NCBI RefSeq assembly: GCF_016906995.1
Contig: NZ_JAFBBD010000004.1
Location: 62,001-126,000, forward strand
Length of the DNA stretch: 64,000 nt
From: Spongiibacter marinus
Lineage (GTDB): Bacteria; Pseudomonadota; Gammaproteobacteria; Pseudomonadales; Spongiibacteraceae
Reading direction: 5' to 3'
Made by a program: the position numbers and the translations under genes. The notes below the pieces were generated by a model. That model worked only from the letters and a program-made list of their open reading frames with translations. It was not told where the DNA came from and made no database searches. Shown in pieces: positions 31,096-38,162 of the stretch (the first letter of the stretch is position 1; each line of letters starts with the position of its first letter).

Positions 31096-32646
31096 ATGAA
31101 GATTCACCAGTTCGTCGACTATCACGCGCGGGTGCGTGCTAGCAGCGACTGCATCATTTACCAAGACACCGTCCTCAGCTACGGCGACATTACCGAGCAA
31201 TCTCACCGCATTGCTGCGGGGTTACTGGCGCGGGGCATTCAACCCGGCGACCGCATCGCCATCATGTGTCAAAACTGCCCGGACTTTCTCACCGTGCTGC
31301 TGGCCTGCAGCCGCATTGGCGCGGTGTTATGTGCGGTAAATTACCGCCTCGCCCCCGAAGAAATTCGCTACGTTGTGCAAGACAGCGAAGCAAAATTACT
31401 GATTGTTGCCGACGAGGAGCTGGCCACCTTGAGCGACGCTGTGCAACAGGCCCAGCCCGAGCTGAATATTCTGGCCAGCCACAACCAAAGCTGGACAGAG
31501 TGGCTGTCGTCGCTGAGTGATGCTGGCGAGGTCGACAACAGCAGCGACAGCTCGGCAGCGCTACTCCAGCTCTATACCAGCGGCACCACCGGCCGCCCCA
31601 AAGGGGTGGTGCTCAGCCAGCGAAACATCTTGTCGCTGTACTGCATGACCAGCGCGTCCTGGGAGGTTAAATCCGGGCCTGGCGGCCGCGATCTCGTTAG
31701 CGCGCCCAACTTCCATATCGGCGGTGCCGGCACACTGATCCTGCCGGTGTTATCCGGCGCCAGCGTGGTACTGCACAAGACCTTCGACCCCTTTAAAATC
31801 GCAGAAGACCTTGAGCGTTATAAAATTGAAAACACCTTTATGGTTCCGGCGATGATCATGGCGCTGATCCATATGGTGCCCGACCTGCGCCAACGCGACT
31901 TCAGTCACCTGCGGCAAATTGTGTACGGCGCCTCCCCCATCAACAGCGCACTATTACAAGCGGCGATGGAGGTATTCGACTGCAACTTCTATCAGGTATA
32001 CGGCATGACCGAGACCTGCGGCGCTGTCGTGTCACTCTCTGCAGACGATCACCGCCGCGCAGCGAACGACGCCCCCGAACTGCTAGCCTCCTGCGGCCGA
32101 CCCCAAGCGGGCGTTGACGTGAAAGTGGTCGACCGCAACGGCAACCCACTACCCAATGGCGAAACCGGCGAACTACTCATCCGCTGCGACGCCAACATGA
32201 TGGAATACTACAACCGCCCCGACGCGACCGCCGAAACCCTGGCCGGCGGCTGGGTGCACACCGGCGACTCCGCAGTGATCGACGAGCACGGTTATATTTT
32301 CCTGCGAGACCGCATTAAAGACATGATTATTAGCGGCGGCGAAAATATCTATCCTATCGAGATCGAAAACGCCCTCAGCCAACACCCGGCCGTGGCCGAT
32401 GTTGCCGTGGTGGGCATTCCCTGTGAAAACTTTGGTGAAACACCACTGGCCTGCGTGGTGCTGGCCGAGGGCAAGCAGCTAAACGAAGCGGAGATGATCG
32501 AGTTCTTACGCAATGACCTGGCTGGCTACAAAATTCCTCGCCAGCTCAAAGTGTTTGCCGAACTGCCGAGAAACCCAACCGGGAAAATTCTGAAAAAAGT
32601 GCTGCGCGAGCCCTACTGGGAAAATCAGGAACGGGCTATTAATTAA
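31096..32646 (+). CDS. Fatty-acyl-CoA ligase (ANL superfamily)
   Basis: A 516-residue adenylate-forming enzyme that activates carboxylic acids to CoA thioesters. The P-loop-like LYTSGTTGRPKGV, the YQVYGMTETCG adenine motif, HTGDSAVIDEHGY and the catalytic lysine in PTGKILKKVLR are all present. The ATG at 31096 has AAGGAG 9 bases upstream; a longer frame from 31045 adds a non-conserved extension. With the adjacent thiolase and FadB-type enzyme it forms a complete fatty-acid activation and beta-oxidation set under the neighbouring AraC regulator. The chain length specificity is not evident. Confidence 0.92.
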   Translation: MKIHQFVDYHARVRASSDCIIYQDTVLSYGDITEQSHRIAAGLLARGIQPGDRIAIMCQNCPDFLTVLLACSRIGAVLCAVNYRLAPEEIRYVVQDSEAKLLIVADEELATLSDAVQQAQPELNILASHNQSWTEWLSSLSDAGEVDNSSDSSAALLQLYTSGTTGRPKGVVLSQRNILSLYCMTSASWEVKSGPGGRDLVSAPNFHIGGAGTLILPVLSGASVVLHKTFDPFKIAEDLERYKIENTFMVPAMIMALIHMVPDLRQRDFSHLRQIVYGASPINSALLQAAMEVFDCNFYQVYGMTETCGAVVSLSADDHRRAANDAPELLASCGRPQAGVDVKVVDRNGNPLPNGETGELLIRCDANMMEYYNRPDATAETLAGGWVHTGDSAVIDEHGYIFLRDRIKDMIISGGENIYPIEIENALSQHPAVADVAVVGIPCENFGETPLACVVLAEGKQLNEAEMIEFLRNDLAGYKIPRQLKVFAELPRNPTGKILKKVLREPYWENQERAIN

Positions 32647-32726
32647 AGCGAGGCTTGAAATGAAGGTGAGCTGACGCAGTTACCCACCGCGACAGCTCAG
32701 CCTTTACCCCTCAAAACGCGAACAAA

Positions 32727-33164
32727 CTACGACTCAGCAACAATGTAGGTCAACATCTCCACTACCTGCTCTGGTGTCGTCGCCCAGGCATACGCCGCGG
32801 CATCCACCTCTTTCAATGGGTGAATAATCTCCTCACCATGCAGCGTGATATAGGGCTTACCCTTCGCCGCGCAGTATCCCGCATCAAAGGCCGCGTTCCA
32901 CTGCTTATACTTATCGCCAAAGCGGATTACCGCGATATCACATTGCTCGATCAGCGTGGATATCCGCATCGCATTCACCTTTGCCGACTTGTGATCGCGC
33001 CAAAAACTGTTCTCCTCCGCGCCCAACACATCACCCGCGGCATCACTGGCCTCATGATTCGTCACCGCCGATGAAAACGTAATACCACTGCCTTTGCAGC
33101 CAGCAATAATTTGCTCCCGCCAGTCTGTATGGATTTCGCCGGAAAGATAGACATTCAGTTTCAT
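32727..33164 (-). CDS. YtoQ family protein
   Basis: A 145-residue cytosolic protein resembling Bacillus YtoQ (about 148 residues). It starts MKLNVYLSGEIHTDWREQI and has the conserved segments GAEENSFWRDHKSAKVNAMR and FGDKYKQWNAAFDAGYC. The fold resembles nucleoside 2-deoxyribosyltransferase-like proteins, but no biochemical function is established to my knowledge. The upstream ribosome site is weak. It stands in the accessory region next to integron-cassette-like sequences. Confidence 0.85.
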   Translation of the reverse strand: MKLNVYLSGEIHTDWREQIIAGCKGSGITFSSAVTNHEASDAAGDVLGAEENSFWRDHKSAKVNAMRISTLIEQCDIAVIRFGDKYKQWNAAFDAGYCAAKGKPYITLHGEEIIHPLKEVDAAAYAWATTPEQVVEMLTYIVAES

Positions 33165-33283
33165 GTTAAAAGCCCTGGAGATCGTTTTAGAGAAATGAGG
33201 TGATACGCAAAAGAACAGCGAATGGTATCGGAATCGGGGCAGACCAGCCAAGCGCCATCAACAAACCACTGGCCGCCTTGCGC

Positions 33284-33859
33284 TTATTTCGGATTTTCCT
33301 CGTTTGCCAGCACGGTTAGGTATTTGGCAAAACGCCGCTGCTGCGTCTCCGGTTTTTTCGCACTCAGCAAACCGTAGGCAATCACAAAACGGCTCGCTTT
33401 ATTCAGCGTATCAAAAAACGACTTCGCCGTCGGTTCGCCTTCAAGAGCCGCCAGAAAATCCTCTGGCACAACCATCTCACTCACCGCATAGGCATTTTCC
33501 CAACGTCCATCTGCCTGCGCTGCGCGAACATGTACCAGGCCCGGCTCCCGCATTCGACCCTCGTCGATCAAACGCTCCACATGCGCCCGGTTCCGCTGCG
33601 ACCAACTGCTGCGCGCCTTGCGCGGCGAAATCCGCTGCAGATACGCCTGCTCATCAAGCGACTTCTTCACCCCGTCGATCCATCCCCAACACAAGGCTTC
33701 AACCACCACCTCATCCCAGGTCACACTAGCAACCGCCGACTGCTTCTTAAAAATCTTCACCCACAACCCACCCTCGCTGGCATGATTTGCTTCTAGCCAG
33801 GCAGCAAGTTGCTTTGGTGTTGGAAACGCTATGATTCGAGATGGGGCGACTTCTGGCAT
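33284..33859 (-). CDS. YdeI/OmpD-associated (bacteriocin-protection type) family protein
   Basis: A 191-residue protein with the family features WDEVVVEALCWGWIDGVKKS and YLQRISPRKARSSWSQRNR and a C-terminal hydrolase-like PEDFLAAL segment. Relatives are annotated as YdeI/OmpD-associated or bacteriocin-protection proteins; the exact activity is unclear. The start lies 19 bases after the attC-like site at 33878-33959, the arrangement of a gene at the head of an integron cassette. It is oriented the same way as the zinc-ribbon gene before it. Confidence 0.85.
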   Translation of the reverse strand: MPEVAPSRIIAFPTPKQLAAWLEANHASEGGLWVKIFKKQSAVASVTWDEVVVEALCWGWIDGVKKSLDEQAYLQRISPRKARSSWSQRNRAHVERLIDEGRMREPGLVHVRAAQADGRWENAYAVSEMVVPEDFLAALEGEPTAKSFFDTLNKASRFVIAYGLLSAKKPETQQRRFAKYLTVLANEENPK

Positions 33860-33877
33860 TTAATGAGGTTCCCTTAA

Positions 33878-33959
33878 TTTTAACGCCCGCATTTTGGGGC
33901 GGCTGAAACACCGCGTAAGCCGTCCCAGTCCGTAGGGCGACAACCTGCATTTGTTAGAG
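33878..33959 (-). other. attC-like integron recombination site
   Basis: Read on the minus strand, the stretch opens with CTCTAACAA (like an R'' box, near RYYYAAC) and closes with GCGGGCGTTAAAA (like an R' box, near GTTRRRY). The ending GCCCC...GCGGGCGTTA closely resembles the end of Vibrio cholerae repeats. Inside, GGGACGGCT pairs with AGCCGCCC with one extrahelical A, as in folded attC sites. The length, about 82 bases, is in the attC range. It lies between the zinc-ribbon gene and the YdeI-like gene. The boxes are not perfect consensus, so this is a probable rather than certain site. Confidence 0.55.
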
Positions 33960-34035
33960 ACTTTATACGACATTATCAGTATAGTGCGGAGTTTTGGCTG
34001 TCCCCGCGCTTTTCAGCGGCTAACTGCGCGTGCTT

Positions 34036-34299
34036 GTTATGTGTGGTCTCAATTTCCACTGAAAGACCTAATGACCATATACAATAGCGATGGAAAGAAA
34101 ATTATTCCGGCAATTAAGCCATAGCGCTCATTTTTTCTTGCTGCCCGATCCGCCATTTTCAACTCAGCTTCGCTATGGATATGACCGCAATGCAAGCAGA
34201 TTTCACTCTCGCCAGGCAGACTCTTTCCACACTTTGTACAGCGCCTCCACTTTCGGACAATTCCACTATAAATTCCATCCATCACAGATTACACATAAC
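34036..34299 (-). mobile_element. Candidate integron gene cassette carrying the zinc-ribbon gene
   Basis: The zinc-ribbon gene is bounded by a perfect 10-base inverted repeat (TGTTATGTGT at 34035-34044 and its complement at 34291-34300). On the minus strand the unit starts with TTATGTG, 10 bases before the ATG, and the gene is followed by CACATAACAAGC, an R''-like box complementary to that start. Complementarity between the cassette's first bases and its own R'' box is a hallmark of integron cassettes. The far half of this first site is not recognisable, and no integrase gene is visible in the window. Confidence 0.5.
34049..34282 (-). CDS. Small zinc-ribbon membrane protein
   Basis: A 77-residue protein. 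An N-terminal zinc ribbon (CTKCGKSLPGESEICLHCGH, two CxxC knuckles) is followed by a basic stretch and one transmembrane helix (YGLIAGIIFFPSLLYMVI). No family name is recognised and no ribosome site is evident, as is common for cassette genes. The ATG at 34282 is taken; a GTG lies one codon upstream. Its flanks look like integron-cassette ends. Confidence 0.6.
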   Translation of the reverse strand: MDGIYSGIVRKWRRCTKCGKSLPGESEICLHCGHIHSEAELKMADRAARKNERYGLIAGIIFFPSLLYMVIRSFSGN

Positions 34300-34639
34300 A
34301 GCCTGTTTATGAAGCCAGTTCGGCCTCATAATAAATATTATCGGGCGGCCATCTATCACTCAGCAGCATCCGCCCAGTGAGCGCCTATCCCATTGCAGGG
34401 AAAGGACTATTTCTAAAATAAATCGACTCAAACCCCATTAACAGGGCCGACGACTCTGCAGTAAAGTCTGTTAAGCAGGCCGTGCCTTGTCTACAGAGGA
34501 AGTGGTGAGAAATTTAGGAAATTGACACACCGTTCCTTCGGTAGCGGGGCAGTACATCCATCACTGCGTTAAGCACTAAGATAAGTTTGCTAGATGCTTG
34601 AGGCAAGCATTTTCACCAAACGCTAACGTGGCATCCCCT

Positions 34640-34915
34640 CCCCCCTCAGCACTGTCGAGCACGACGGGAGATGTGCGGGAATTGTGCGAGGACTGTTTGA
34701 GCGCAGCGAGTTCCGCAGCGCCCGCGCAGCTCGCGTCGCGCGCAGGGGATCGGCGGCGACAGCCGACAACAGTGATGCGGGGTGCGCTTTTACTCGGCAT
34801 TACATGCCTCGCCCTCCGGGTCGCCGACAAGCGGCGCTCAATGCAGAAAACGCATTGTTGTTGCCTACTTATTTTTCGCATAAAAATAAGTAGGTCGCCT
34901 AGGAAGGGCGAAACA
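34640..34915. repeat. Structured intergenic element ending in a 13-bp perfect hairpin
   Basis: A GC-rich block (with GAGCGCAGCGAGTTCCGCAG and GTGATGCGGGGTGCGCTTTT) leads to a perfect 13-bp hairpin, arms 34864-34876 and 34882-34894 with loop CGCAT. A CGCC/GGCG mini-stem follows directly (34896-34910). I recall blocks of this layout, GC-rich body plus AT-rich hairpin plus CGCC-GGGCG, recurring between genes in Pseudomonas and other gammaproteobacteria. Copy number here cannot be tested from one window. Confidence 0.45.
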
Positions 34916-34987
34916 CGCAATATCAGCAATTGATACAAATTAGATTCCGTGAAAATACGAAGACCTGTGGCATGCTTGAAGCCCGAA

Positions 34988-35012
34988 TCGCGGTTGAAAC
35001 CGCTCCTACAGG
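34988..35012. repeat. REP-like palindromic element, copy 1
   Basis: The unit TCGCGGTTGAAACCGCTCCT plus ACAGG contains the palindrome GCGGTT-GA-AACCGC (34990-35003). It matches the kind of REP sequence common in Pseudomonas and Xanthomonas intergenic regions. A second, degenerate copy lies 25 bases downstream in the same orientation. Confidence 0.6.
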
Positions 35013-35036
35013 CGCTACTTTCCAAAGCTGGGTTGG

Positions 35037-35060
35037 TCGCGGTCAGGCCCGCTCCACAGG
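35037..35060. repeat. REP-like palindromic element, copy 2
   Basis: TCGCGGTCAGGCCCGCTCCA plus CAGG repeats the layout of the copy at 34988-35012 with a few substitutions and a one-base deletion. It is a direct repeat of that element. Confidence 0.5.
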
Positions 35061-35149
35061 TCGGGCAACACCGCCCTCCCCTCAATGCCGTCGCAGGGCA
35101 TCAAAACGGAGCCAAGATAGATAAACAGGTATTGCGTGTATGGAGCCGC

Positions 35150-35335
35150 TTAGCTGCCCTCTTCCCCATCCCTCTCATAACGCTGCCGCCGAGCCCGATC
35201 CGGCGTAATGTGTATACGCATTTCCGCCTCACACTTGGGACATTCCCAACAGGTAAACCCCTCGGGGTTAATGGCATCCGGGTCATGAGGGTGACCACAG
35301 CGGGGACAAATAAAACCGGCAAGTTCTTCACGCAT
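35150..35335 (-). CDS. Small zinc-ribbon protein
   Basis: A 61-residue protein with two cysteine knuckles (FICPRCGHPHDP and CWECPKCEAEM) separated by about 15 residues, then an Arg-rich tail. This fits a zinc ribbon or rubredoxin-like metal site. A GAG lies upstream of the ATG. An overlapping frame lacks these motifs and is taken as a shadow. No family name or role is claimed. Confidence 0.55.
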   Translation of the reverse strand: MREELAGFICPRCGHPHDPDAINPEGFTCWECPKCEAEMRIHITPDRARRQRYERDGEEGS

Positions 35336-35398
35336 AGACTAGCTCAGCATCCTTACAAGCGATGAGTAATGAATAACGATGCTGCGCTGGAGTGGTCG

Positions 35399-35803
35399 CT
35401 ATGCCATCTGCGCCATAACCGCATCGTAGTCCCAGTAGGCTTTCAACGAGGTGATTTTACCCTCGGCATTGGCGGTGTAGATCACCACCATGTCCACGAT
35501 AATTTTCATATCGCCGGGCATGGTGTTTTCCATATGAACAACGTTGGCACATTCGTCGCCCGCGGGATGAGAGCTCAGGATGGTAAAATCGATACTGCCT
35601 GGGGCAATGATCATATCCCAAAACGCGGCGATCGCCTCCTTGCCTTTGTGCCCCTGCCCCGTTGGGTCGAGTGGGGAGACACCGACCGGGTCTTGTACGA
35701 CGGCATCGTCGGCAAACAGTGACAGCCACGCCTCGCGGTTCCCCGCCGCCACGTATTCGCCCGATTTACGACTGGCTTCCAGCGCTAACTTTCCGTATGA
35801 CAT
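35399..35803 (-). CDS. SnoaL-like / NTF2-fold protein
   Basis: A 134-residue cone-fold protein of the nuclear-transport-factor-2 superfamily, with WLSLFADDAVVQDPVG near residue 25 and a C-terminal strand pair ending in LKAYWDYDAV. Such proteins are often ketosteroid isomerase-like or polyketide cyclase-like enzymes, or small ligand-binding proteins. The ATG at 35803 has GGGGGAG 6 bases upstream. It follows the two TonB receptors on the same strand with a 55-base gap, so it may act on a compound they import. Confidence 0.82.
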   Translation of the reverse strand: MSYGKLALEASRKSGEYVAAGNREAWLSLFADDAVVQDPVGVSPLDPTGQGHKGKEAIAAFWDMIIAPGSIDFTILSSHPAGDECANVVHMENTMPGDMKIIVDMVVIYTANAEGKITSLKAYWDYDAVMAQMA

Positions 35804-35858
35804 ATTCACTCCCCCAAAAGCGCTGCCCTTGTGGGCAGCACCCACCTTTTTTAATAGT

Positions 35859-38102
35859 TTAAAAGCTCAGTTTTAGATCGAGGCCGTAACTTCTTGGCTC
35901 GCCAAAAATAGCGGAACGATACAGCCCCAGACTGATGGCATGGACTTTATATTCCTCGTCATCGAGGTTGCGCCCCCATACTGCGATTTCAAGATCACCC
36001 TCGCCCACCGCGATGTCTGACAGGGCCAGGCGCGCATTGACGATGCCGTAATCATCCATTTTGAAACCTTCCATATCGTCATTGAAGGCGGTGCCGTAGC
36101 GTTCATCGGTCCAAGCGTAGTCAACGGAAGCCGTTAGCATCGCGCCGCCTTGGATATTGCCGCCGCTTAGCGGGCGCTGATATTCAAGGCCAACGGTGTA
36201 GTTGTGCTCGGGCGCATAGGGCATCTCTGTGCGGTCGGCGACGTTTTTACCGAAGTCGGGGTTAGCCATGTTCTGACCGGGAATCGGGCTGGCAACGGTC
36301 TCGCGCTGATCCAGATATTCAATAAAGTCAGCGTCGGTGTAGCCGTAGGAAATTTGCAGGGTTAAACCGCGCGCCAGCACCGCCATCAGGTCCATTTCGA
36401 AACCGTCAATTTCGGCCTCGCCCACGTTGTAAACGTCGGTGAGGAAAATGGTGCTGTTGTCAGTAATTTGCTGGGTTTGCAGGTCTTCATACTCGGCGTG
36501 GAAAACCGCCGCGTTCAGGGTCATGCGGTTATCCAGCCAGCTCGACTTAATGCCAAGCTCGTAGGAGGTCATATTCTCTTCGTCGAAGGGTGGCTGAAAA
36601 CCTTCCTCCGTGCTGCGAACGTTATAACCGCCGGCTTTATAGGCGGTAACAACTTTCGCAAAGGTACTCAGCTGATCGGTCCAAGCATAGTCCAGCGTGA
36701 GACTTGGATTAAAGTTGCTCCATTCGTCACTGCCCGACTGCTCACCATTGGAGAAGTAGATGGAGCTGTCCTTGGTCGCGGCACGCTTATCAACGGTGTA
36801 GCGTCCACCCAGCGTCACGTCCAAACGGTGCGCCAGTGCTTCGGGCGACCAAGTAACCTGTCCATAAACCGCTGAGGCCTCCGCTTCTGAGGCAATTTGG
36901 CGGTCCTCGTTCGGCTCATAGGAACCGGGCACCAGGCCGATACCGCGATTAAATTCCGCCTCGTAGGACTCTTCTTCAAAGTAGTAAAGGCCGGCCACAT
37001 AGCGCCAGCTTTCACCGGCGTCGCCGACCAACTGAATTTCTTGCGAGAATTGATCTTGTTCAATGTCGACATTCGCTTCAAAGAACTTGTCACCCGCACC
37101 GTAGTCTTGGGTGATGCTCTCTTCCAATTCGCGATAACCGGTAATCGACTTCAACTGGCCAATGGCGGTGTCCCAGGTGACGGTCAGAGAGTGGCCGGAG
37201 ATTTCCGTGCGACTGGGGTCGGCCTTGCGCCACCAGGAAGCCTTACTCTGGCGACCCTCACTAGCGGGCGAATCCAGTTGGAACAGGGTCGATAATACCG
37301 GGTCGAGAGTTACCGTTTTTTGATAGTAGTGTTGCGGGCCTTCAATTTCTGAAAAGTCGTAGGCGTAGTCAACGGTAATGCTGTCGCTAACATCCCAACG
37401 CAGGGCTACACGGCCGGCCTCTTTGCGTTCTTCACCAAAGTTACCGCCCTCGCCGGTATTTTCTACCCAGCCATCGTGCCCGGATTTAAGGTAGCTGAGT
37501 TTGCCCGCAACGGGCCCGATTTTGCCTGACTCTATTTTGGTGAGTGACTGCCAAAAGCCGCGGTTGCCCGCACCGACTTTTTGACTAAACCCAAACTCGT
37601 CGCTGGGTTTGGCGGTAATCAAGTTGATGGCGCCACCGGTGGTGTTGCGTCCATAGAGCGTACCCTGGGGGCCACGCAGCACTTCAATGCGCTCCAGGTC
37701 GGCGACATCGCTACTTAAACCGACGCTGCGAGCGACATACACGCCATCAATATACACCCCTACTGCAGGGTCTTGAGTCGTTTGACTGTCGTTATTACCC
37801 ACGCCGCGCATAAACACCACCAACGAGCTACGGCTGTTAGGGAAAGGGGTAATAGTGACGTTAGGGGCTAACCCTGCAACATCGGCGAGATCGGTAATGC
37901 CGAATCGTTCCAAGCGCTCATTGGAAAACGCCAGCAGCGATATCGGCGTGTCTTGCAGTGAGCTTTCTCTTTTTTCCGCTGTGACTAGGATTTCTTCTAA
38001 TGCGAGACCATCCGCCTGGGCGCCTGTAATCAGGCTATAACCCAGCGCAAGTGGCAGCAATGAACGAGCGCCTGAGAACGGCATTATGATTTTTCTAAAC
38101 AT
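35859..38102 (-). CDS. TonB-dependent receptor (paralogue A)
   Basis: A 747-residue outer-membrane receptor with a signal peptide, a TonB-box-like segment (ALEEILVTAEKRES), a plug domain (about 40-160, with RGVGNNDSQTTQDPAVGVYI and LRGPQGTLYGRNTTGG) and a 22-strand barrel ending in the aromatic terminus DLKLSF. The ATG at 38102 has GGGGA upstream. It is a close tandem paralogue of the receptor at 38163-40334. The FecA/CirA-type annotation is not justified; the plug resembles the large TBDR group found with aromatic, steroid or terpenoid catabolism. The ligand is unknown. Confidence 0.92.
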   Translation of the reverse strand: MFRKIIMPFSGARSLLPLALGYSLITGAQADGLALEEILVTAEKRESSLQDTPISLLAFSNERLERFGITDLADVAGLAPNVTITPFPNSRSSLVVFMRGVGNNDSQTTQDPAVGVYIDGVYVARSVGLSSDVADLERIEVLRGPQGTLYGRNTTGGAINLITAKPSDEFGFSQKVGAGNRGFWQSLTKIESGKIGPVAGKLSYLKSGHDGWVENTGEGGNFGEERKEAGRVALRWDVSDSITVDYAYDFSEIEGPQHYYQKTVTLDPVLSTLFQLDSPASEGRQSKASWWRKADPSRTEISGHSLTVTWDTAIGQLKSITGYRELEESITQDYGAGDKFFEANVDIEQDQFSQEIQLVGDAGESWRYVAGLYYFEEESYEAEFNRGIGLVPGSYEPNEDRQIASEAEASAVYGQVTWSPEALAHRLDVTLGGRYTVDKRAATKDSSIYFSNGEQSGSDEWSNFNPSLTLDYAWTDQLSTFAKVVTAYKAGGYNVRSTEEGFQPPFDEENMTSYELGIKSSWLDNRMTLNAAVFHAEYEDLQTQQITDNSTIFLTDVYNVGEAEIDGFEMDLMAVLARGLTLQISYGYTDADFIEYLDQRETVASPIPGQNMANPDFGKNVADRTEMPYAPEHNYTVGLEYQRPLSGGNIQGGAMLTASVDYAWTDERYGTAFNDDMEGFKMDDYGIVNARLALSDIAVGEGDLEIAVWGRNLDDEEYKVHAISLGLYRSAIFGEPRSYGLDLKLSF

Positions 38103-38162
38103 ATATTCCCCAAACAAAATCGCCGCCATTGCTGGCGGCGCTTGGACAAGCAACTGTGTAAC

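Larger units (their letters stand above)
34300..35149. other. 850-base stretch without a convincing gene
   Basis: Between the zinc-ribbon cassette and the next small gene. It holds a perfect ATGCTTG/CAAGCAT hairpin at 34594-34610, a long GC-rich structured element (about 34640-34915) and two REP-like palindromes (about 34988-35060). A TTAACAG/CTGTTAA dyad lies near 34439-34475. A 169-codon frame on the minus strand (34576-35085) runs across these elements but has a Ser/Arg/Cys-rich composition unlike a protein. Confidence 0.6.

Noticed and set aside
32647-32726. attC site or terminator after the acyl-CoA ligase
   Set aside because: A GAGCTG/CAGCTC dyad is present but there is no T tract and no attC-type end boxes.
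33165-33283. attC site between the YdeI-like gene and ytoQ
   Set aside because: Only a TTTTAAC next to the ytoQ start resembles an R'' box; no folded partner is visible.
34301-34560. Degraded C-terminal fragments of former genes on the minus strand
   Set aside because: Short frames end cleanly before the cassette, but no fragment could be linked to a family.
34576-35085. A 169-codon open frame on the minus strand
   Set aside because: It runs across a hairpin element and REP-like palindromes and its translation is rich in Ser, Arg and Cys with no family-like segment.
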